A stretch of 64,000 nucleotides of DNA from contig NZ_CCXR01000001.1 of NCBI RefSeq assembly GCF_000821085.1, positions 3,121,001 through 3,185,000 of the forward strand, read 5' to 3'. Positions within the stretch are counted from its first letter, which is position 1; each line of letters starts with the position of its first letter. Position numbers and translations under genes: made by a program. Under the pieces are notes generated by a model. The model was not told where the DNA came from, did no database searches, and saw only the letters and a program-made list of their open reading frames with translations. The stretch is from Bacillus sp. B-jedd. Lineage in GTDB: Bacteria > Bacillota > Bacilli > Bacillales > Cytobacillaceae. Below, piece after piece: positions 7,518 through 14,699 of this stretch.

Positions 7518-8738
7518 TTAACTGATCTTATCTAAATAATAGACTGCCTTTTCAAACATTTCCACTTTTATGAAGTGATTTGCTAAAAGTTTGTAAAAAT
7601 GAGCCAAATCGTCCCTGTGCTCCTTCCCTTCTTCAAGAAGCGGAATGACCTTTGTTTCCAAATGTTCATAGGATTTTGGATCACCCTCTTCAAGCATCAG
7701 GTAAAAAGTGCTCAGGAGGAGGTATTTTCTGCTGTCAAGTTGTTCCGCGAGTCCAAACACTTCTTCAAAGCATTTCTTCGCAGCTTTCCTGTCTCCTTCT
7801 GAATGCTTTGTCTCACCGATAGCATATAAGGTTACCAGGTAATTTATGTCTTTAAATTTTTGCATAACTAAACTTTTTTCAAAAAAATGTACAGCCTCGT
7901 CGGGCATATTCATCTTTCTTTGAAGGAATCCCATATTATGATAGATTTGCGGAAGCAGCGCTGTTTCATTCAGCAGCTCCGCATTTCTGATCAAATGTTC
8001 AAAGCATGAGGAAGCCTCTTCATAAATCTTAGAATGGGTATAATTGATGCCAAGCAGCATAAGGGTATGGAGGATTCTTTTGAAATTATGCTGCTCCATG
8101 AAATGCTGGAGTGCTTTTTTGCCAAAATGAATAACATGACCAGGCTGGAGCATATGACTCTTAGCAAATGCACGATGATAAAGGAACTCCCCATTATTGA
8201 TCCCGACGGCATATTCCGCGTCAAGCTTTTCAAGGATCAAATCGGCTTGATGATATCTCGCCTGCCTCATTAGATGGATACTCGTAAAGTAATCGAATAA
8301 ATTCCTTTCTTGCCGCGAGAAATTTTTAAGATGCTTTCTCAGCAGTTCCTGCTGTACTTCGGCAGCTGGGTCCTCCCCTTTAAAGAGCATGTATCTGTAT
8401 TTATACAATTCATATGTATAAATATGGGATGTGAAAGGGATCAAACCTCCCAGCTCCTTAAGTCTTTCGAAAATGCGGTCGGCTTCAACTTTGATTTGGA
8501 AAGTCATTTTGTCATCAAAGTCATCGAGAAGGGATTTTATCTCCTTATCTTTACCTGCCACATCTTCAATTTTGACTCCGAGCCTCTCGAGCAGCAGGGC
8601 AATCGTTTCTTTGTTTCCTTCTTTCGAGTTATGTTCAATCTTGCTTAAATGCGGGATTGAGCATATCCCTTCCGCTAGCTCCTTCTGTGTCATCCCCCTT
8701 TGCGTCCTATAATATTTTATTAAGGGCCCAAACTCCAT
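7518..8738 (-). CDS. RNPP-family peptide receptor and regulator (HTH + TPR), NprR/PlcR-like
   Basis: 406 residues. An N-terminal XRE-type helix-turn-helix (about residues 5-60, with MTQKELAEGICSIPHLSKIE) is followed by a long alpha-helical TPR-type region to the C-terminus (e.g. LPQIYHNMGFLQRKMNMPDEA). This architecture, and a length near that of NprR (longer than PlcR), are those of Gram-positive receptors for imported signalling peptides. It overlaps nothing, and its stop sits inside the ribosome binding site region of the downstream peptide gene, so receptor and peptide are very likely co-transcribed. Its own sigma-A-type promoter is visible. A phage AimR-type receptor has similar layout but no phage genes are nearby. 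Confidence 0.85.
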   Translation of the reverse strand: MEFGPLIKYYRTQRGMTQKELAEGICSIPHLSKIEHNSKEGNKETIALLLERLGVKIEDVAGKDKEIKSLLDDFDDKMTFQIKVEADRIFERLKELGGLIPFTSHIYTYELYKYRYMLFKGEDPAAEVQQELLRKHLKNFSRQERNLFDYFTSIHLMRQARYHQADLILEKLDAEYAVGINNGEFLYHRAFAKSHMLQPGHVIHFGKKALQHFMEQHNFKRILHTLMLLGINYTHSKIYEEASSCFEHLIRNAELLNETALLPQIYHNMGFLQRKMNMPDEAVHFFEKSLVMQKFKDINYLVTLYAIGETKHSEGDRKAAKKCFEEVFGLAEQLDSRKYLLLSTFYLMLEEGDPKSYEHLETKVIPLLEEGKEHRDDLAHFYKLLANHFIKVEMFEKAVYYLDKIS

Positions 8739-8774
8739 ACAGCGTCACCAACCGTTTTCTATACTCTATCATTT

Positions 8775-8803
8775 ATTATAAAAAAAAGAACAACTTTATT
8801 CAA
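8775..8803 (-). promoter_or_regulatory. Sigma-A-type promoter of the receptor-peptide operon
   Basis: On the minus strand TTGAAT, a 17-base spacer and a perfect TATAAT, placed 37 bases before the receptor start at 8738. Together with the gap to the protease stop (8888), it suggests transcription independent of the upstream protease gene. Confidence 0.7.
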
Positions 8804-8887
8804 AATTATTCGACTTTTGCCGAAAAATGGGAAGAAACGCCCAAAACCACCCGGTTCAAATAACCGGATGGCCTGGGAACTACTTGA

Positions 8888-10150
8888 TTATTTTACCCTT
8901 GGGAAACCGAATCCAGATGCATAGTCATCGCCTGTGCCCGCACCCGTTCCGCCTTTAATGTCATACAATTTAGCACGGTTCTGAAGGTCCGAGCGCAGCT
9001 GTACATTGCTGAGCGATTTATTGGAAGACCAGATCTTCGCCGCAAGACCCGCGACGTGCGGAGTCGCCATGGATGTTCCGCTCATAGTCGTGTAGCCGCC
9101 GCTCGAGGAAGTAGAGTAAATTGAACCTCCCGGAGCAGACACTTCAATGTCACGTTCCTGGATGACATAGTCCCCTGCAGTTGCAGGATTCCCTCTGGAA
9201 GAGAAATCCGATACCTTATATGTGCCATTGACAATCGTATTATCAAGGGATGCGACAGCAACCGCATTGACTAAAGCGCCCGGATATCCGATTGTATTTG
9301 AGCTTGGGCCGCTATTGCCTGCTGCGGCAACTACTAGCGTTCCCTTTCCATACGCATAGTCTACAGCACTTGCAATCAATGAATCTTTTGAACTTGAACC
9401 CAAAGACATAGAAATGACTGTTTTAACACCCAAACGGCTTGCTTCATCTGCGGCATGGCGAATCGCCGCCGCGATGTCATCGGAATAACCCGAACCTCGG
9501 TCATTCAGAACTTTATAAGCCCATAATTCTGCCTGGGGAGCTACTCCGTAAATTCCAAGTCCATCAGATCCGCCATTCGCAAGAACCGTCCCGGCAACAT
9601 GGGTGCCGTGGCCGTTTTTATCGTTACACACGCCGTTCACAAGTGAAGAAGTTCGCTGTGTGAAGTCCTTGCATTGCTCGACATTGTCCCTAAGGTCAAT
9701 GTGGCTCGTATATGCACCTGTGTCGAGGACTGCAACTTTGATGCCATCCCCTCCGGACGTTTTAGTAATCGTTGAATCATTATAAATAGCTTTGATGCCC
9801 CAAGGAACCTGTTGGGACGGAACTGCCTGCGTCGATGGTCCTGGCTTTGCTGCAGCCCTGCTGTCAAGCTGGACTTCATCAACTAGTTCTACCTTCAAAT
9901 TTTTGTTTTTCTGCAATGCTTTATACTGACTTTCATTGACTGTAGTAGTAAAGCCTTTTGTGCCAAAGTCCCAACGGGTACCATAATTCCCCTTTGCCTT
10001 TGACTTTTCGGCGCTTGGTCCCTGGATTAATACCCGGTAGGAATCCTTCGATGCCTGCTCCGGCGCCTGGCCGAATGCCGCTGATGCAAAAACAGAAACC
10101 CCCAATGCGACGCTCATTAACGCTGATCCAAATTTGGTTCTTTTCTTCAT
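8888..10150 (-). CDS. Secreted subtilisin-like serine protease (S8)
   Basis: 420 residues: a signal peptide (cleavage near AAFGQA), an I9-type propeptide (about residues 38-98), and a subtilase catalytic domain. The triad is visible: Asp143 in VAVLDTGAYTSH, His181 in GHGTHVAGT and Ser360 in SGTSMATPHVAG; the oxyanion Asn is in AAAGNSGPS. It degrades extracellular protein. The gene reads in the same direction as, and directly before, the receptor-peptide operon; NprR- and PlcR-type systems are known to control neighbouring exoprotease genes, so this is the natural target candidate. Upstream on its strand a weak promoter-like TTGCGT with an 18-base spacer to TATACT is seen. AGGAGATAGCAA precedes the ATG. 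Confidence 0.92.
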   Translation of the reverse strand: MKKRTKFGSALMSVALGVSVFASAAFGQAPEQASKDSYRVLIQGPSAEKSKAKGNYGTRWDFGTKGFTTTVNESQYKALQKNKNLKVELVDEVQLDSRAAAKPGPSTQAVPSQQVPWGIKAIYNDSTITKTSGGDGIKVAVLDTGAYTSHIDLRDNVEQCKDFTQRTSSLVNGVCNDKNGHGTHVAGTVLANGGSDGLGIYGVAPQAELWAYKVLNDRGSGYSDDIAAAIRHAADEASRLGVKTVISMSLGSSSKDSLIASAVDYAYGKGTLVVAAAGNSGPSSNTIGYPGALVNAVAVASLDNTIVNGTYKVSDFSSRGNPATAGDYVIQERDIEVSAPGGSIYSTSSSGGYTTMSGTSMATPHVAGLAAKIWSSNKSLSNVQLRSDLQNRAKLYDIKGGTGAGTGDDYASGFGFPRVK

Positions 10151-10436
10151 TTGCTATCTCCTCTCGAGTATAAAATCAGCAGCACCCTGGCTGCGTGCTC
10201 TAAGTATATTTTAAATTTTCTGATAAACGCAATGAAATTCAGTCCGGATTCTATTGGGAAATTCAGCAGCCCTCTTAAAAGAAAAAATGAAATGAAAATT
10301 GGGAAAGTCCATCAATTATTCACTCCTTCTGCACAGAAATTGCATACCTATGGTCTATTCTTGATGAGTGAAGCAGAAGGACCGTTCAACTGCTTCATTA
10401 TAGATTGGAACCTGTTATAAACTGAGGAGGAAGAAT

Positions 10437-10697
10437 ATGAATAAAATTGGTGTAACCGTTCTTGGCACAGCATTATTTTTAGGGATTGGGGCTGCGGGGG
10501 TATTCGCGGATGGCCCATTGTCAGGAAAAGACTTGATTAATTTTGGTAAAATGAAGCCTTTTATGCAAAAAATGCATCCCGACATGAATGAACAGCAGCT
10601 CTTCGACATGTATAAAAGCTGCCATGGAACTGGAGGTGCTGAGCCTTCTAAGAACTTTAATATGTCTACGAACCATGAGAATTTAAACTCTTTCTAA
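10437..10697 (+). CDS. Small exported protein, YckD-like
   Basis: 86 residues with a signal peptide (cleavage near GVFADG). The mature part contains the conserved-looking core FGKMKPFMQKMHPDMNEQQL followed by MYKSCHG. Small Bacillus proteins of this type recur in databases under unreliable automatic names; I know no established function. One Cys and several His and Met residues are present but no CxxCH heme motif. GAGGAGGAAGAAT precedes the ATG. Monocistronic with its own terminator; divergent from the protease gene. Confidence 0.7.
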   Translation: MNKIGVTVLGTALFLGIGAAGVFADGPLSGKDLINFGKMKPFMQKMHPDMNEQQLFDMYKSCHGTGGAEPSKNFNMSTNHENLNSF

Positions 10698-10723
10698 GTT
10701 GGGAAATTACATCAAAAAATTCA

Positions 10724-10772
10724 AAAAACTGGTGTGTACGGGCAGATTTCCGGCCCATCACCCCAGTTTTTT
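10724..10772 (+). terminator. Terminator after the small exported protein
   Basis: Long interrupted stem AAAACTGG.GTG...GGGC/GCCC...CAC.CCAGTTTT ending in a T run. Confidence 0.75.
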
Positions 10773-10882
10773 ATTCGTCGCCAAGAATATTTTTCCACTT
10801 ATCTTTTTTCAAATTTTAATAAATCGATGGATTGTTAAAAATTTTGTTCATCTGAAAAAATTTTGTAAACCAGTTTCCCCAT

Positions 10883-11401
10883 TCATTTCCCCGCATTATC
10901 TTTGTGCCATTTCAATGCCCTCTGTTCCATTTCGCTGACAAAATCCTTTTTTGCGGGGCTGTATTCGCTTGTTGTCAGGTATCGCCCGGCGAGCTCATCC
11001 TTGAAGTTGCTGTATCTCTCCGCTTCTTCCGATTGCACCCTAAGGTAGTCACGGAAAATCAGATGTCTGGCTATTTGAGGATTCCCTTGCTCGTAAAAAT
11101 GGATGTGATGCGTCCGGTAATTCCCACCCTTACGGAAGAGGCGCCTGCCCTGGATTCCCCATTCTCCCGCGGCATCGTATCCGAACGAGATCATTTCCTC
11201 GTTAAAATGGTCAACCTGGCCAATCTCCTTCACAATCGCCATCATGTCGATGACAGGTTTTGCTTTCATCCCTTTTACGGAAGTACTGCCAAAATGTTCA
11301 ATCGTAATAATCAAATTACCGAAAACCTTTTTGAGAAAATGGGCCTCCTCCTGGAACATGGCTGCCCATTCCTCATTGTACTCTGATAGCCGCACATCCA
11401 T
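10883..11401 (-). CDS. GrpB family protein (UPF0157, nucleotidyltransferase-like)
   Basis: 172 residues with the family motif IEHFGSTSVKGMKAKPVIDMM, placing it in the GrpB/UPF0157 group that shares the nucleotidyltransferase fold. The GST, KPVIDM and FRDYLR segments are the conserved ones. The reaction is not established; fusion to dephospho-CoA kinase in some bacteria is known for the family. The start is ATG at 11401 after GGGGGAAACGCG. Single gene. Confidence 0.85.
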   Translation of the reverse strand: MDVRLSEYNEEWAAMFQEEAHFLKKVFGNLIITIEHFGSTSVKGMKAKPVIDMMAIVKEIGQVDHFNEEMISFGYDAAGEWGIQGRRLFRKGGNYRTHHIHFYEQGNPQIARHLIFRDYLRVQSEEAERYSNFKDELAGRYLTTSEYSPAKKDFVSEMEQRALKWHKDNAGK

Positions 11402-11624
11402 CGCGTTTCCCCCTTATAAAACAACCAAATGTTTTTCCAGCCAATTCTACTCATTCAAGACTATATTATCAAAGATTCATTTTCTGCTTCCATTGAATTC
11501 CTTTTTTGGCTACGATGTTGAGGAAGCCCATTGTAAATGATCCATTTTGTTTTTTTGCAAAATTGAAGCCTTTCCCAGCCGGCTTTCGTCAAAAGGGAAA
11601 CAGAAGCACTTAAGGGGTGAAGAA

Positions 11625-12194
11625 ATGCTGGCTGATTCAGCTGAAAGAAGAATTAAATTGGCAAACAGCAACGAGGCGAAGCTTGAAGAAATCATGGAAT
11701 CCTACGGGGGCCAAGTTAAGCGCCTGATTTATTCATATGTAAAGGATTGGGGTATAGCAGGGGATCTCACACAGGAAGTTTTCGTGTCCGTCTACATGAA
11801 ACTTGAAGATTTCGAGGGCCGGTCCTCCTATAAAACATGGGTTTATGCCATTGCCATCAATCGCTCGAAGGATTACTTGAAAAGCTGGCATTACCGCCAT
11901 ACTGCGGTAGCCGAGAAAATATTCCACTTTATGAAGGACACGAAAAAAACTCCCGAAGAAGCCGCTTTGGCCAATGCCGTCAATCAGCAGCTTTTGCAAG
12001 CAGTCTGGGCGCTTCCCCTTAAATACCGAGAAGTCATCCTGCTTCATTACTACCAGGACCTGTCCGTATCGGAAATCAGTACGGCACTCGGCATTCCGCT
12101 GGCGACAGTCAAAACCCGGCTTTTGCGGGCAAAAGAAAAGGTAAGAAATGCTTACATCCCAATCGAAAGAGGTGGCCAATGTGAATCAATTTAA
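11625..12194 (+). CDS. ECF-type RNA polymerase sigma factor
   Basis: 189 residues with only regions 2 and 4. Region 2 spans DLTQEVFVSVYMKLEDFEG...YKTWVYAIAINRSKDYL; region 4 carries the HTH in YQDLSVSEISTALGIPLATVKTRLLRAKEKV. It directs RNA polymerase to a stress- or envelope-type regulon. The start at 11625 follows AAGGGGTGAAGAA; a longer in-frame start at 11547 has no comparable site. It overlaps the next gene by 14 bases, which points to translational coupling with its anti-sigma factor. Which B. subtilis sigma (SigX/SigV/SigM type) it matches was not resolved. Confidence 0.9.
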   Translation: MLADSAERRIKLANSNEAKLEEIMESYGGQVKRLIYSYVKDWGIAGDLTQEVFVSVYMKLEDFEGRSSYKTWVYAIAINRSKDYLKSWHYRHTAVAEKIFHFMKDTKKTPEEAALANAVNQQLLQAVWALPLKYREVILLHYYQDLSVSEISTALGIPLATVKTRLLRAKEKVRNAYIPIERGGQCESI

Positions 12195-13323
12195 TGAGGA
12201 GCTAAGAAACACCCTGCTCGGCAGTCTGCCGGAGGAAGCCATTTTATCTGATCAGGAAAAGCAGCAAATCCGAAACCGTATCAAGGAACTTAAAGAGAAG
12301 GGATCACGGAAACAGCGGATTGATTTTTTTCCAAAAGCGTTGACTGCCATTGCCGCCGCGGCTTTTTTACTTGCAGCTGGAGGGCTTGCCGGAACAAAGC
12401 TGGGTTTATTGGAAAGCGGGACAGGGAATCCGGGTTTCCAAAGCAACTTGTCATTTTATGAAGGCTTTGAAAAAGGGGCTTACGTAAAGGGATGGGAAAT
12501 GGTTGAAAAAGGGCCCGTTCAAGCGGAGAACGGAAGCGAGGATAAGTGGATTGCTGCATCTTTCAAAGGTAAAACATCCCTGACCGGAACACTTGTCTAC
12601 AACGGCCCTGAAATGGGGGAGAAAGCAAACCAAATTTTCTTTCTTCCAGACAAGGAAGCCGTTGCCTACCTTCCGACTGAAAAGAGCCGCCTCGATGAGC
12701 TGACTTTTAATAAGGAAGACCAAAAGCTGGTTGCTGAAGTCTTTGGCCTCGCGCCGGGCTCTAGGGAAGACGGGGTGCAAATTGAGATAACAGGTTATAC
12801 GGCTTACACCAGTGCGGATACTGAACTTCCAGATATAATTAAATTTGGGAAGTCGATTGGGCCCGTAGAACCGAAAATTACCTATGAGGAAAAACAGGTC
12901 ACTCTCGACGGGAAAGGAACCCTTGCTCTTAGCGAACCGCTGATGCAGGCTTACAAAGACTTTGCCAGGACCCACAACAATCAGTATCTCGAAACACTAG
13001 ATCCATTCTCGGTATTCCTGCTCCATTTTTATTCGGAAGAAATAAAAGATTTCCGGACTCAATACTACCTTTATAATGACAATCCGGATGTCGAAAAAGT
13101 TTTCACAAGTGCTGATGAGTTGATCAAGGATTCAAAGAAACCGGATAACATGGCTGGCAGAAACGAATTGCTGGAAAAAGTCAAAGGTAACCAATCCCTT
13201 AAAATCTCGTTAATTGGTAATGATGAAGCTGTCGTGACCATCTCTGAAAGTGAAGGCTTAGGATTCAGGATTGTCAGAAACCATGAAGGAATCTGGAAAA
13301 TCTCCTGGATGCCGATCCAATAA
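12181..13323 (+). CDS. Membrane-anchored anti-sigma factor paired with the ECF sigma
   Basis: 380 residues from GTG at 12181 (GAGGTGG before it). A charged cytoplasmic N-terminus of about 55 residues is followed by one membrane segment (ALTAIAAAAFLLAAGGLAG) and a large outside domain of about 300 residues. This topology, plus the 14-base overlap with the sigma gene, makes it the likely anti-sigma factor. The outside domain was not recognised; it ends in a beta-rich part (VVTISESEGLGFRIVRNHEG) resembling ligand-binding or NTF2-like folds only loosely. No HxxxCxxC zinc motif is seen. Regulated proteolysis in response to an envelope signal is an inference from related pairs. Confidence 0.75.
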   Translation: MNQFNEELRNTLLGSLPEEAILSDQEKQQIRNRIKELKEKGSRKQRIDFFPKALTAIAAAAFLLAAGGLAGTKLGLLESGTGNPGFQSNLSFYEGFEKGAYVKGWEMVEKGPVQAENGSEDKWIAASFKGKTSLTGTLVYNGPEMGEKANQIFFLPDKEAVAYLPTEKSRLDELTFNKEDQKLVAEVFGLAPGSREDGVQIEITGYTAYTSADTELPDIIKFGKSIGPVEPKITYEEKQVTLDGKGTLALSEPLMQAYKDFARTHNNQYLETLDPFSVFLLHFYSEEIKDFRTQYYLYNDNPDVEKVFTSADELIKDSKKPDNMAGRNELLEKVKGNQSLKISLIGNDEAVVTISESEGLGFRIVRNHEGIWKISWMPIQ

Positions 13324-13326
13324 AAG

Positions 13327-13369
13327 AAAACGCCGCTCAAGGCTAACTGCTTTGGGGCGGCGTTTTTTT
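13327..13369 (+). terminator. Terminator of the sigma/anti-sigma operon
   Basis: AAACGCCGC/GCGGCGTTTTTTT stem closing directly after the stop at 13323. Confidence 0.8.
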
Positions 13370-13372
13370 ATC

Positions 13373-13465
13373 TTCGGACAGGTAATTGGCTTTTCGCGTG
13401 GATGTTGTCCGAACCCGGGGCATCTTCGGACAGGTCTATGGCTTTTCCTCAGGGGATTGTCCGAA
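13373..13465. repeat. Two tandem 41-bp hairpins sharing TTCGGACA/TGTCCGAA
   Basis: Copy 1 covers 13373-13413 and copy 2 covers 13425-13465. Each starts with TTCGGACAGGT, carries TGGCTTTTC in the middle and ends with the complementary TGTCCGAA, so each can fold into an 8-bp stem. The 52-base periodicity makes it both a direct repeat and a hairpin pair. It lies between the operon terminator and a small minus-strand gene. Confidence 0.75.
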
Positions 13466-13487
13466 GTATCTAATGCCAGCAAGAATT

Positions 13488-13628
13488 CTACTCTTCTTTC
13501 TTCATTACAGTTTCGCTTTTCACCATTTCAACTTCTTCCTCGACTGTAATCCGGGTAATTTGGTCCTGAAGTAAGTGGAATGCTTCGTCCAGCCCTTTTC
13601 TCGATGGCAAATTTTCGTTTTCCTTCAA
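13488..13628 (-). CDS. Small hydrophilic protein, 46 residues, unrecognised
   Basis: TTG at 13626-13628 with GGAGG eight bases before it opens a 46-residue frame beginning MKENENLPSRKGLDEAF and ending VKSETVMKKEE. It is very acidic and basic, without membrane segment or Cys, and looks like one amphipathic helix (FHLLQDQITRITVEEEVEMV). I do not recognise a family. The good ribosome binding site and non-random composition support a real gene, but no homology was checked. Divergent from the YozQ-like gene. Confidence 0.5.
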   Translation of the reverse strand: MKENENLPSRKGLDEAFHLLQDQITRITVEEEVEMVKSETVMKKEE

Positions 13629-13712
13629 TACGTCCGCCTCCTTTTTTCTTACTTTTTCCTAATAGCACCGGATAAAACACTTTACATTGCAAAAAATAAG
13701 CGGGAAAGGATG

Positions 13713-13901
13713 ATGAAGATGAAGAAGCACGAAAATTCAATTGCCGGCCGAACTTATGACTCCTCTGATTATAAAGGAAACGATCAGATTTCAAGCGGCC
13801 TGGCAGAAACACATGAACAAGTAAGCGATGCCTATATGGAAGGCGAAATAGGCGGAAAAATCGAGCATCCGGACGGAACGAATGAGGATTTACCGCGGTA
13901 A
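13713..13901 (+). CDS. YozQ-like small protein (DUF4025)
   Basis: About 62 residues, hydrophilic, with the features of the DUF4025/YozQ group: Gly-Arg-Thr-Tyr near the N-terminus, then SSGLAETHEQVSDAYMEG and an acidic end (HPDGTNEDLPR). The family occurs in spore formers; its function is unknown. Start codons at 13710, 13713 and 13719 are all possible; GGGAAAGG lies just upstream, and 13719 has the best spacing. Confidence 0.65.
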   Translation: MKMKKHENSIAGRTYDSSDYKGNDQISSGLAETHEQVSDAYMEGEIGGKIEHPDGTNEDLPR

Positions 13902-13906
13902 AAGCA

Positions 13907-13995
13907 ATAAGCATCCCCTTGTAATGAACGGCACCCCTATTGTAGACACCGCTCACAATTGGAAGTGCAGTTCAGTAACGGGGGATGCTTTTTCT
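13907..13995 (+). terminator. Large hairpin after the YozQ-like gene
   Basis: AGCATCCCC at 13909 pairs with GGGGATGCT near 13981, which is followed by TTTT. Inside are a second pair TGAAC/GTTCA and a further small stem. It could be a branched terminator or a small structured RNA. Confidence 0.5.
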
Positions 13996-14058
13996 GTAGG
14001 CTGGGCATTATCGAAGAATGCTTTTAATCGTATTTGAACCAGCAAAATTGCAGGAATT

Positions 14059-14562
14059 TCAAGGTGCTTTATTATATCCGTCCATGATTGTTTGAAGCTC
14101 CCCCATTTGCCCTCTCACTTGACCCCATGTAAAATCTCCGTGCTCAATCGCTCGCTTCATGTTATTGGCCAGCCCCAAAAATTCATTCACCAACTGGATA
14201 TAGTAAGAATTTTTAGGAGTACTTTTATCGAGCTTGGGAATCACCTTGTCGCGAGCCATTTCAAAATTCACCTTAACTTTCGGGTAAAGTTCCGACATAG
14301 CCTTCTTCGCTTCGACTGAGTCAACATCTATTTCCTGATCCTGAATTTTCGTCGCAAGGTCCATCATCTCAAAAGCAAGATTACTTATTTCCTGATAACT
14401 CAGATCACGAAGCTCTTCTGGTTTCTTTTCAAGCTCCCCTTCAGCAATCTTCTCGTTTTGATTCCCCGCAACACCTTTTTCGACCTGTTCATTCCCTTTG
14501 CTGTGATCTGAACAGCCTATAAGTAGGAGCAAAATACAAATGAGTATAAGAATCTTCTGCAT
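14059..14562 (-). CDS. Lipoprotein of unknown function
   Basis: 167 residues with a lipoprotein signal peptide (MQKILILICILLLLIGC), the lipid-modified Cys following LIG. The exported part is predicted to be mostly helical, highly charged near the anchor (GNEQVEKGVAGNQNEKIAEG), and ends LQTIMDGYNKAP. Its size and helical pattern resemble four-helix extracytoplasmic lipoproteins, but no family was recognised. Single-gene unit. Confidence 0.7.
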   Translation of the reverse strand: MQKILILICILLLLIGCSDHSKGNEQVEKGVAGNQNEKIAEGELEKKPEELRDLSYQEISNLAFEMMDLATKIQDQEIDVDSVEAKKAMSELYPKVKVNFEMARDKVIPKLDKSTPKNSYYIQLVNEFLGLANNMKRAIEHGDFTWGQVRGQMGELQTIMDGYNKAP

Positions 14563-14670
14563 GTAACCCCTCCCCCATCGGTTTACACTATAATACCAGA
14601 ATAATCCAGATCAAAAAATACAAAGAACCATAGAAACTTTACAACTGGTTATCATGTTGTAATTTTTTCA

Positions 14671-14698
14671 AAATAAAAAACGGGCAAGCCTGCCCGCT
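14671..14698 (-). terminator. Terminator after yteA
   Basis: CGGGCA/TGCCCG stem followed on the minus strand by a T-rich run; the stop codon of yteA lies at its edge. Confidence 0.75.
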
Positions 14699-14699
14699 C

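Noticed and set aside
7518-8738. Phage AimR-AimP (arbitrium) system
   Set aside because: Layout is similar, but no phage integrase, repressor or structural gene lies nearby, and an exoprotease neighbour fits NprR-type receptors better.
13528-13956. Minus-strand 142-codon frame
   Set aside because: Antisense to the YozQ-like gene, no ribosome binding site; the 46-codon frame at 13488-13628 in another frame is preferred.
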